Source: Arabidopsis thaliana (lineage: Eukaryota; Streptophyta; Magnoliopsida; Brassicales; Brassicaceae). From it: a stretch of 64,000 nucleotides of DNA. A program made the translations under genes and the position numbers. The stretch is from assembly GCF_000001735.4 (NCBI RefSeq), contig NC_003071.7, positions 9,417,151 to 9,481,150 on the forward strand, read 5' to 3'. Below the pieces are notes generated by a model. It saw only the letters and a program-made list of their open reading frames with translations, was not told where the DNA came from and did not search any database. This document shows positions 37,213 through 54,448 of the stretch, one piece after another (within the stretch, counting starts at the first letter, position 1; each line of letters begins with the position of its first letter).

Positions 37213-37978
37213 GCAAAGATGTGGTGTCACGTTTCGTGATGGCGCGTGAGAGACCAATTTTTGAACTAGGGCCTAGTAGTAGTGCGTAGGTCCTTCAACA
37301 ATAATTATTGACTTACTTTGTACTGGAGATGGTAAATGTTTTTTTTTTACCACAGGAGATGGTAAAATATTTTTCGCCATTTTTGCACTTTGGTTTGGAT
37401 AAAATCTAGATGCATGTAATGTAAATAAACGTTACTAAAAAATAGTCAATAGAATTCAACTAGGTTTTTAAGGTATTGTGATTTTGTGAAGATAGATATT
37501 TTCAAATTTTCACTAATTAATATAGGTAGAATATGAAAATCAAGTTCGATGGGACTATATGAACTATTTAATCAAAATTTTGCGTGAAATGACAACTCGT
37601 TGATACATAAATCTATGAAACAAAGAACAAATTCTAATGTAATTTGAATCGTTCGATAGTCGATGAAGGTTGTAACTAATGGAATTCCAAGAAAATGCAA
37701 TTTGCTATATTGTACACGTGAATTTATCTAACATATTAATTAGTGTGTTTCGTTTTTCTGTACATGTGTTGTAGATGTAAGAAAAAATTCACTATAATTA
37801 TGGTTCAAGTAGAATTGTTTGTTATGAAGAATATGTTGCAAAACCTTTTATTTGCTGTGAAGTCTTTTGCGAAGATGTTTACAAGTGATCAGTGATGCAT
37901 GTAGTTTAAGTTTCCATCATAGGTGACGATGTGTATTTTTTTTATACTCTAATCTATGTCGTATACGTCTATGATATA
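37213..37978. other. intergenic
   Basis: AT-rich DNA with no supported gene. It ends with the TA target dinucleotide of the next element (37977-37978). Confidence 0.4.
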
Positions 37979-39375
37979 CAGTAGAACCTCTATAAATTAA
38001 TACTTTATAAATTAATAACTTCTATAAATTAATAAATTTTTCCGGTCCGAACTTGAGACCAGTATAAAAAGTGACACAAATCGATAAATTAATAAGATAA
38101 TAAATTTTTTGAAAGTGCTATGTAAATATATGATCCCATCAATATCATAAATTAATAATTGTATAAATGTATTATATATATATATATACATTTTAGCAAA
38201 TAAATCCTGGACTTCGACTTATTTACAATTTACTGCCATTAGCATTAAATCTTTTTTCCAAAATAATTAATTTTACTTTAAATTTTTGATTTAAATTGTC
38301 AATCACATTATCAATCAAATTTAATCCCACCAAACTTCAAATCAATCCCTTAAAATTAGCATAAACATATTTGTTAACAATATTTTAAAACAAAGTTTTT
38401 TGTTAAATAAATATTATTCTTACTAAACGTTTTTTGTTTAAATAAATAAATTTTGTATTTGAACTTATTTATAATGTCATGTCACTGACATTAATTATTT
38501 ATTAATGAAAATATTTAATTAAAGATTTAAATCTTCTAAATCCTTGCTTTAAGAGTTATTGTGTCATTACCTTATAAACAAAAATATTAATTTTTTAAAT
38601 ATTATTATTTATATATTTAGAATTTATAAAACATTATTAATATTTAAACTTATAAATAGTTTGAAATATTACAATTTTTTAACATCATTATATAATATAT
38701 AGAGTTTAAAAAACATCTTAATTTTTTCCGTCATATTTTATGATTCAAAATTTTAAAAATGAACATATATTAACCAATTAGCAAAAAATGTGTGGGTTCA
38801 ACGTCCCGCATCGACAAAAAAATTTAGACAATGATTTATAAACATATCATAAATAAGATCAACATTAATATAAATAAATGGTTTTTTTACGGAACGGGTT
38901 TGGCAGGACGTTACTTAATAACAATTGTAAACTATAAAATAAAAATATATTATAGATAGATACAATTTGCAAAAAAAAATTATACTAACTTTAAAAAGAT
39001 AAATTGTCACCGCGGGATAAAATTTAGTTTATATATATTATATGTAAAAAAAATCTGTAAAATATATTTTCTAATAATTTTTTGCTTAAATTCATAATTG
39101 TTCTTTGTTTGACTATAGTTTTCATATTTTAGTGTATCAAAACTTTTGGTGTTTTTTGGTAGTCATTATTATTATGTTATACTTGTAACTGGTTCTAGAA
39201 AGTTATTTTCTATAATGAAAAAAATCTTATAAATTTTTTAAAAAAGTTACTAAATTAAGAAAATCTCTGTATAAATTAATAAATATTAATTTATCGATAA
39301 ATTAATAAATTAATACCTCTCTAAATTAATAAAATTTTGCAATTTCAATATTATTAATTTATAGAGGTTTTATTG
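37979..39375. mobile_element. Emigrant-type MITE (pogo/Tc1-mariner), interrupted
   Basis: The left end starts CAGTAGAACCTCTATAAAT and the right end, reverse complemented, starts CAATAAAACCTCTATAAAT, both very close to the Emigrant TIR known from A. thaliana. TA flanks both ends (37977-37978 and 39376-39377), the Tc1/mariner target duplication. Left part 37979 to about 38175 plus right part about 39028-39375 make roughly 545 bp, the usual Emigrant length. The middle is a Helitron-like insert. No transposase. Confidence 0.75.
38176..39027 (+). mobile_element. Helitron-like element nested in the Emigrant MITE
   Basis: The last ~200 bases (38831-39027) are closely similar to the 3' end of the Helitron at 15942-16418, including ggacgttacttaataacaat. 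The 5' part shares acttatttacaat and aaataaatc with the start of that Helitron. The 3' hairpin has decayed (accgcggg only) and the terminus reads TTAG where CTAG is expected, so it is older or more mutated. The left border is estimated within a (TA)n run. Confidence 0.55.
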
Positions 39376-39377
39376 TA

Positions 39378-40860
39378 TATCTTTCAACGTTTTTTTTTGT
39401 TTAACCAAGAAGTTTTAGACCAAAGTGATCTATAAATATCTTTGGACCATGGATCATAACTCCTCCAAACGAATAATTGAACTAGAGTGCAAGATTCAAC
39501 TATTGATAGAAAGACTGAAAGCTTATACGTAGTACTACACAACCACTTGCTTGTTTATATGTTGAAGTTTTTATGGTGAACATTGTCCTAGCGATATCAT
39601 TAAATCACGAGGGTTATAATTAGAAACGTCGTTGTCAAAGAGTCGAGTCGATCGTGAATAATTGTGGACCTTGTGAGTGACTGTAGCAGCCGAAGCAGTG
39701 ACCACAAACCAAAAGCGTGATGATTGTGGTTAAAGCAAAAGCCACAAAGTGGGAAGTGGGTTTATTACTTAATTTGTGTAAACATGCATGAGTGGTCCTA
39801 TATATTAGAAATGACCAAACAAATTCTAATTTTTTTGTAGTTGGATGTTTTCATGTCTGAGTTCATACTTCATACTATCACGGATCTGCATGCATGCATG
39901 TCAATTTATGATGTAGTTAAAAAAAAACATATTTTTTGATAAAGCAGTGACCATTCGTTCGTTTTGATAACAAATTAAATTTTTCAACCAACAGATTTTT
40001 TTTTTCTTGTGCACCCTACCAACAATTTTTTTTCCCCTTTTCATGGCCTCTTCTTATAGCCGTATACATTTCAAGCCACACAACGAGCTTTGTCCTCTTT
40101 TCATATTCTTCTTGTTTTCTTTTGTTTTTATTTACTTGCTTTCACTGTTTACTTTATGAAAAATGATCTGATTGAATAATTTGAGACGTTTCTAGGGTCA
40201 GTTAGTATAATTTGGCCGTGATTTAATATCAATTCTTGCTGGACACACATTTTTTGTTTGTTTGTTTATGATTACTTTTAATTCACCTAACGATTACAAA
40301 ATTTGATTTAAAAAACATGTTTTTTGGACTAAAAATGTTTACAATAAATGAATGTACTACAAAAAAAAATCGGTGTGGTGATTTTTAATAATCGTCAAAA
40401 GGAATTAGACAGGAAAAGTTCTCATAGATCGTCTTTAGATGGACTTCTTATTGGACCCGGTTCGTGCAAAATCCAACACCAATAATCTGATCATCTAACC
40501 AAAGAATGCAAGTGGATGAGACTGATTAGTAGATTTAGAGGACAATTGTTGTTTCCACGACGACGTACCAAAGGAACGCACTGTTGCGCAATGGTTTTGA
40601 GCTCCTTCAAGGATTTTTTTCCAACTGTGCAACGATTTAACTTCTTAATATTTTGACATAATCGGATATAACCTTATTACACAAGCAACCTTAAATACTA
40701 ATAAATGATTTACAATTAAGATAATTGTTTATGGTTATATATGAATTTGAAGGAACGAACAAAGCATAGAAAAAGACTTTTTATTGGATTGGAGACAAAG
40801 CTGATAAATAAGTTACAACATATCATAAACAATCTTAAACACATTTCTGTGTCCGAACTG
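39378..40860. other. intergenic
   Basis: No gene supported. AT-rich with several poly-T tracts. The right end should contain the aminotransferase 3' UTR (minus strand). Confidence 0.4.
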
Positions 40861-45903
<5,043 letters not shown>

Positions 45904-46614
45904 ATTGAGCATCATATGCAAGAAGGTGGGCTTGATCTTGGTCTCCATTGACATATTCTAAGCTTCTCATCTTAATTCTCTATAAACATCAATTGGTGTA
46001 GACATTTCAAGAAGCAAATTGGACGGGAAGATTGATAAGGAAGAGTGGCAAAGTCTTGTCTTGTGTAGTCCCTCTCTTAAACAACATGACGCTTTAACAT
46101 CCTTGTCCCCTAGAGAAATGACTTGATCAAGTGCAAATATCACTCACAATCAGCCATACCAATCCCTGTTCATCTAAAGACATGGTAGACTCATCTAGCT
46201 AGAAACATGAAGTGTGCATAATTCACTAGTGTAGATCTTGCATCCACACTCACCCTTCATACTTGTTTTGCAAACCGAGCATCATAGAGTCGTAGACAAG
46301 GTGGGCTTGATATTCATTGACCTTTGAATAGGCTTTACGCAACCTTTTTTGGTATTTGGATAGCTTTGAATATTTCTGATACAATAAACTCTGTTTTAAA
46401 AGTAATCTAAAAAGATAGACGTTACAAAAAACAAAAAAAAAGCAACGTCCACTAAAATTTAAAACAAAAATAAAATCATTTGACAGAACATATAAAGCGA
46501 ATAAATAGAAAGAAATAATAAATAAAAGATTTCTCACTCACAAACGAAATTTTCAGTTTTAGAATTTGAAAACGTTTTGATCAAAGAGAGTGTGAATCAG
46601 TGAATCAGAGAGTT
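45904..46614. other. 3' flank of ALKBH2 with a repeated 3'-tail fragment
   Basis: Sequence across the ALKBH2 stop codon (45889-45953, cttgttttgtaaattgagc then aaggtgggcttgat) is repeated in degenerate form at 46259-46323 (cttgttttgcaaaccgagc then aaggtgggcttgat). This looks like a leftover of a tandem duplication that included the ALKBH2 end. The rest is leader and promoter of the next gene. Confidence 0.6.
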
Positions 46615-48132
46615 ATGGAAGAGGAGAGAAACAATCCGCATCATTCCACCGCCGATCTTCTTTCTTGGTCTGAGATCCGCCGTCCTGACTATTCCACCGC
46701 CGCTAATCGCTCTAACCAGGTTCGTTTTGCCGGCCAGAACTCATCACTCGTCTGATTTCGGTTTCGATTAGTGAAATTTCGTTCTGATTATCCATTTTTC
46801 TCAGCCGTCTGATGGAATGAACGATGTACTTGGCGGCGGCGGTCAGATCACTAACGCGGAAACTAAATCACTTAATACGAAGTAACCGATTTCATCTCTT
46901 TTCATGCGAATTGATTTCTATGTTGATTCTAGGTTTTGTTAAATTTATCGGATTAATATTGATTCTGGAGAAGCAATTTTACTGGTGAATTTAGTCAATG
47001 TTAAACTCGATTTGCTTGATTTAGGGTTTTGTTTGATGAATTAGGGTTTAATCTGCTTCTGAATGTACCAAGTCTCTTTTCAGTGTTTCGCATAGGAAGA
47101 ACTGTTCTGGGCATAAGCTAAAAGAAATGACTGGTAGTGACATATTCTCTGATGATGGTAAATATGATCCAAATCACCAGACAAGAATCCATTACCATCA
47201 GGATCAGGTACTTGTCTCATCCATTTTTACTTTTGTTAGGAGTTAGTTGATGATAATGGTATCTTATGTAATGGTTACTGGTTCTGCAGCTGAGCCAGAT
47301 ATCATTCAGCGGCGAAGAGAATGCAACAACTCCCATGAATGGCAAAGATGATCCAAATCACCAGACAAGAATCCATTACCATCAAGATCAGGTACTTGTT
47401 TCATCCTCCATTGTACTCTTTTCAAGGATTCAGTTGATGGTAATGGTATTCTAAGTAATGGTTATTGGATTTGTAGAGAAGCCAGATATCTTTCAGCGGT
47501 GAAGAGAATGTGACTCCAAAGAAACCAACCACTTTAAACGAGGCTGCTAAGCAAAAGGAGTTGAGCAGGACTGTAGAAACCCAAGCAGATTCGAAGTGTA
47601 AGAAGAAACAGATATCGAACACCAAGAATAAAGCAATGAGTGGGCATGACATCTTTGCATCTCCTGAAAGCCAACCTCGCCGCTTGTTTGGTGGTGCAAC
47701 ACAATCAGAAGTTAAAGGAAATAAGAACACGGAGGAATCTGCACCGAGGAGCTCGCGTGCATCTGTCAAAACCTCAAACGTAAGTAGTGTCATTACATCA
47801 TGATGATTTTTGGGATGGCTAGAAAACTGACCTGTTTCAATAAAAAAATTTAACAGGGGCAAAGCAGCAACAGATTGTTTAGTGAAGAACATGTTGTGAA
47901 GTCATCAAAGAAGATACATAACCAGAAGTCTCAGTTTCAGGGGCTCACAAGCAATGGTATCTTCAAATCTGATAAAATCCCTCCTGGTTATTCAGAGAAG
48001 ATGCAAAGCTCAGCCAAAAAGCGGGAAATGAGCGGACACAATATATTTGCAGACGGGAAGTCGGAATATCGGGATTACTATGGTGGTGCGAGGAGACCTC
48101 CTGGTGGCGAGAGCAGCATTTCATTGGTCTAA
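46615..48132 (+). CDS. DUF4057-type protein of unknown function
   Basis: Six exons: 46615-46719, 46805-46881, 47096-47207, 47290-47391, 47477-47779 and 47857-48132, 324 aa. It starts MEEERNNPHHSTADLLSWSEI, keeps SNQPSDGMN, GGQITNAETKSL, NKAMSGHDIFASPE, PRRLFGGAT and again MSGHNIFADG near the end. These are motifs I associate with the plant DUF4057 family; no biochemical role is known to me. The protein is Ser/Lys/Asn-rich and probably largely disordered. Exon 4 is a near copy of the end of exon 3 plus the start of exon 5: DPNHQTRIHYHQDQ and SQISFSGEEN each occur twice. Exons 1-3 are duplicated upstream in ALKBH2. Confidence 0.8.
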
Positions 48133-48417
48133 AATAAGTCTTAAACCACAGACACTTTTTTTTTTTTTTTTTTTTGGTTTAAGACAGACACTCTTAATAT
48201 GTTCATGTTTAGGATTTAGTTTTAAACAAAGTAGTTTGTGTTCGTGTGGTCTTTTTTTGTCTACGGTCTCATTTATAATGTAGAACTTCAACACAGGCTC
48301 ATGTGTTCTCTTCTCTTTCTGTGCCTCTTTCTTCATCTTTTAATCATTTGAGAAGACGAAGGCAAAAAAAAATGGCTTCAAAATTCTTTTAGTATGATGT
48401 CGTTTGAATAAGATATC
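48133..48417. other. 3' flank of the DUF4057 gene
   Basis: Includes a long T tract (about 48157-48175). No other gene seen before the tRNA. Confidence 0.4.
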
Positions 48418-48421
48418 AAAA
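48418..48421 (-). terminator. Pol III terminator of tRNA-Arg
   Basis: TTTT on the minus strand, nine bases after the tRNA 3' end. Confidence 0.5.
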
Positions 48422-48430
48422 GTAAGTAGG

Positions 48431-48503
48431 CGACTCCACTGGGGATCGAACCCAGAGTCTCTGGTTTCGTAGACCAGCGCCTTATCCATTGGGCCATGGA
48501 GTC
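48431..48503 (-). tRNA. tRNA-Arg (anticodon ACG)
   Basis: 73 nt, no intron. The acceptor GACTCCA pairs with TGGAGTC, discriminator G. D-arm GGCCCAATGGATAAGGC, anticodon loop CTACGAA gives ACG, T-arm CTGGGTTCGATCCCCAG. CCA is not encoded. Minus strand, between the DUF4057 gene and RABH1D. Confidence 0.96.
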
Positions 48504-50538
<2,035 letters not shown>

Positions 50539-51918
50539 TGACCAGAAGAAAGAAAAAGAGATGTATCTTTGTCATGAACAAGAAGAAACTTAGATCGTCC
50601 GGTTATAGATCTCAGAATGGTTCCATCAATATCATTGTCTGTCCAAATGCTATATAAAAAGAAATGTTGTGAAAGGTTAGTATTCAACTATGAACACATG
50701 TTTTTGTGAATTCTGAGTTGTTACCAACACTCTCTACATGTGATGTGACTTGTGAGTGTATCTTTATCTTAATAAGAGCAGAAAATCATTTTAGTTTTGG
50801 ATAGTTTCGTGTTTAATGTTGAACTGAATGTCTAATTGACGAACGAATCATGCATGGACTGATTTGGCTGCATATAGCTTAAGGGACATTACCGGAAAAT
50901 GTTGCATCACGCAACAACACAAGCACATAATCTGATTAGTATTACGCATATATGAATAAAAGTGTTGTATCGAATGCCACAACTTACCAGTACTCAAGCT
51001 AGCTTGTCTTTGCAACACCTTTTGCGTAAGCTCTAGAAAATTTACTTGACACTGACCAACTTTCGATCATGGATTCATAAACCGACAATAAGTTTCAGTT
51101 CTTGGAACTTGCCATTCTCTCAGATAAGGTAGAACCGAGATAATAATGCACATGTCTTGGCCCTATACAAAAATTAAATTGTGGATTGGAACAAGCAATG
51201 CAAATTAATAAGTTAAGACAGTTTTTAATTGTTTTCAGCAATAATCAATTATAAATTAGAAGAATAGAATTTTGGAAAAAGAAGGGAATCTAACTAATTA
51301 AAAACATGTGTCACGTATTAAAGACTCTTTTAATTCTCTCAGTCTTACAAGTGTAAAAAAATTCAACACCTTTGTAGTCATAATAAATTTATGCTTATCA
51401 CAATATTTAATAATTGTAATTATTAAGTATTAACTATATATTTATAATTCATGTATGATTTTTAAAATATTGTTTATTCACTCAAATTGGTCAATTTAAA
51501 ATAAATTTTAATTAAGCTCTAATTTTAGTTATATTATGGTGAAGAAATAATTATGTTTTCCTTTAATTTAATCAAAATATAAAAGGATATGGTATTCTTA
51601 AGTAATTGGATAGATTTTTGTAATTTCTCATCCGTAAAAGTTGTACATATAAGATTAAACTTCTTCTTTTGTTGGGTCAACAAAAATATAATACATTCTT
51701 ATTATATTATTTTCTTATAAATAAATATTTAAATCTCTTAAATCATTTACCTTACTAGGAAATGTTTGCTAAAAATTAAACATTTACATAACTTCATGAG
51801 ATAAGGTTGAAAATGATGTATTACATAAGCTTGTTCTATTATATATACAGATACAATCTCATACTGAAACATCTATTTTCATATCTAACTTCAATCAAAA
51901 ACTTAATTAGGTTTTATC
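50539..51918. other. intergenic
   Basis: 3' UTR of RABH1D and then AT-rich DNA. Nothing else recognised. Confidence 0.4.
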
Positions 51919-52213
51919 ATGGGTTATCAAGCAGATCTAAAGCAAATAAGCTTCTTCACAGATCAATGTGGTTTTTGCAAGAAAAAGATTTGTCCAAAGC
52001 TTGATGACATCTACATGTATAAGTACGTTTTTTCATTTTTAAAAAGCATTTGATTTAGCTGTTTTATCGTAATTTATCTAAATTGTTTTTTTGTCTCGTC
52101 AATCTAGTGACACTCCCTTCTGTACGGAGGCATGTCGAGAAAAACAGCAGGAGGCTGATAAAGGGAAACATAAATTAGAGAAGATAATTGAAAAAGAAGA
52201 TGAAATTAGATAA
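51919..52213 (+). CDS. small FLZ-type (DUF581) zinc-finger protein, 69 aa
   Basis: Two exons, 51919-52022 and 52108-52213, joined by a GT-AG intron in the middle of the domain. The product carries one FLZ-like module: FFTDQCGFCKKKI at residues 12-24, DDIYMYNDTPFC at 29-40 and ACREKQ at 43-48, so Cys17, Cys20, Cys40 and Cys44 form the expected C-x2-C...C-x3-C set. FLZ proteins are plant-specific and bind SnRK1 kinase subunits as adaptors. Here almost nothing precedes the domain, and a short Lys/Glu-rich tail follows; usual family members are longer. Too short for ordinary ORF filters because of the intron. It could be a decayed copy, but both exons are open, both splice sites good and every zinc ligand is kept. 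Confidence 0.65.
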
Positions 52214-53462
52214 AAAGTTGAAAAGCATACTCATAACAATGTTGATTGATTTCATATATTAACATCATCCTAATTTTTATTCTTGTCAAAAAATTAGGAA
52301 TGACAATAGTTTTTTCCCCCTACATTTTAGTAGTTAATATTTCCCATTTTAAAAAGTCAAACCCCATCATGTATCATATATATTGTAAGATAAGATATGG
52401 TGAAATCTTCTTGATATATGTACTAGATTTCTATGTAAGAAAAAATTTATAAAGCACATATTTTATTCTTTTGGTAAAAAATTTCAAATGTAAATGTTTG
52501 AGACCAAAAAAAAACTTTATTTTGACTAGTTGTAGATTTTTTCTTCTTTTTCCTTTTTTTTTTTTTTTTTTTTTTTTCTTTTTCCTTTTACTATCTTATT
52601 CTCTATCTTCTTTTTTAATATAAATATGGGTGTGACAGGTATGAAAAAAATAAAAAAAATTAGAATTTTTTTTTCTTCTCTCATTTTAGTTTATTTCTGA
52701 AAAAAATGAGTTAATTTGATAACAAATAAAATTTGTGTGGATTGAGAAGAATTTAGACGAAAAAAAATTCTTCAAGAGTATATACCAGTGCACACTCGTA
52801 AAATCGAACACTGTTTTGAAATAGTATTAAATTAAATTAAAAACTAGTCTATAGTATTAAATTAAAAACTAGTCTATAGTATTCTTTCGCCCAAAGAAAA
52901 AAAAAAAGAAAAAAGTTTATAGTATTAAACTAAAAACTAATCTATAATGGCATGTCGGAATTTCTTTTAATCGATATATGAAACATTGTTCAGGGTGATT
53001 TTCCAAATAGATAAATAGGGTTCGAGCTCCCGAACTTATAGCTTTTGGGCCTTCCTCGTCTTCAGTTTGGACAGCTACGTAGGATTCTATATAAAATCAC
53101 AAAACTTTAGAGGCAAGTGATGTTCGTCTTGCGTTAGGACTGCTCCATTGCAAACAAGTATTGTTTATGGATATTTGTGAAATTTCTGAGTGAAACAAAC
53201 ATTTTCCTTGTTTTCAAATTTCAACCAAGTCTCATGGTCTGTTTTACTAATATTAGTGTTTAAAACTCTATAAAACACATCCTTAGTATTTTTCGGATTA
53301 CCACATGTTTGCTTTTTGTTGAAGAAAATTTATCTCTAGTGGCTAGACATACGAACATCGAAAATTTAGCAAAACGATTTCTTTTAAATTTCATTATTTT
53401 CAAATAAAACAAAAATCTTAAAATGCTTGGATTTTTAACCATTTAAATTATCACCTTTTAGT
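52214..53462. other. intergenic with short tandem repeat
   Basis: AT-rich. An imperfect repeat of the unit atagtattaaattaaaaac (25-30 bases with spacer) lies at about 52821-52850, 52851-52875 and 52919-52946. A long T tract is at about 52555-52577. No gene supported. Confidence 0.4.
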
Positions 53463-53768
53463 TTTTTTTCTTTTTTTTTTCGTGTGCAAGGATTTTATTG
53501 ATTAAATGCGTTTGAGTTATACAGAGCCGAAAATGAAAAAATCTTTTCGGATACAAAGCCGACGGGTACATAGAAACCCCCAGAGACATGAGGCCAAAAA
53601 AGGCGAACAAACAAAACAAGCCTTAAAAGAAAATATACAAAGATAACAGTTACAAGTAATAGGTAAAGCCTCCAAAACAACAACACTGAAAATTCTTCCC
53701 AACAAGCAGCCGATTAACACTTTCATGGAACAGGTAACAGCTACCGAAGTAATAGTTAAAGTCTCCAT
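53463..53768 (-). repeat. probable retroposed 3' end with A-rich tail
   Basis: Read on the minus strand, GC-richer sequence encoding short open frames runs into AATAAAATCCTTGCAC and then an A-rich tail at about 53463-53482. A polyadenylation-like signal followed directly by genomic A-tract suggests the 3' end of a retroelement or retroposed transcript. I see no target duplication and no identifiable domain. Confidence 0.35.
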
Positions 53769-54448
53769 TTTCTTCTGTTTTATAGAAAATTTAGGTAATA
53801 TTTCATATATATATATATATCACTCAGAAATTACACAAATATTCAAAAAAAATCTGAACATTGGGAGCAAACTTTTTGAAGCAAATCAGATCATAAAATT
53901 AGATAACCCGTAGTTACAAAAAAAATACTTATTGTTCTATAATATAAACTCAGCTCTAATCAGATTCCATTTGCTAATTTAACCGTATAAAGATATTTCT
54001 AATTTACAAGATTTTAAAATACGAGAATGACAGTAGGAATTAGAAAAAACTAATATAAAGCAGAAGAATATAATCGTCAACACGTGATAAAATAATAACC
54101 CAATGGATAATTTAATACTATTACAGAACCAAAACAATCAATAAGCAAAAAAAAAAGGCAAAGTCCCGGAACTTGCGTCAGAAGAATTTTGACTAGAAAG
54201 AAAAAAAATCAATTTCGACGGCCATTTTTTTCTCTCATCGTACGGATTCCTATCTCTCACTACTCAGATGCTTCCTTCTTCACTTTAATCACCCTTTTCG
54301 ATTTTCGTTTTCCAGCTTTTTGATTCCTCTGTTTCACCAAGTAGACGAAGTAGAAGAAGAAGAAGAAGAAGAAAGTTTTCACCTTTACTCTAAAAGTTTC
54401 ACTTTTTATGTCTGCTTTGAAGCTCTGAGATCGGAGAAAGCAATATCT
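53769..54448. other. promoter and leader region of CAMTA3
   Basis: Contains a (TA)n run (about 53807-53820) and a GAA-rich tract at 54341-54372 in the probable 5' UTR. No separate gene. Confidence 0.4.

Noticed and set aside
36811-37257. Open frames on both strands upstream of MIPS2
   Set aside because: Several mutually overlapping frames in a GC-richer promoter with TATA and G-boxes; no domain in any of them.
40360-40400. actacaaaaaaaaatcggtg as a possible CACTA transposon end
   Set aside because: Only a short A-rich match to CACTA termini; no opposite end or 3-bp duplication found.
54320-54448. In-frame 43-codon N-terminal extension of CAMTA3
   Set aside because: The apparent start at 54320 is TTG, not ATG. 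The known start MAEARRFSPVHEL at 54449 gives the expected length.
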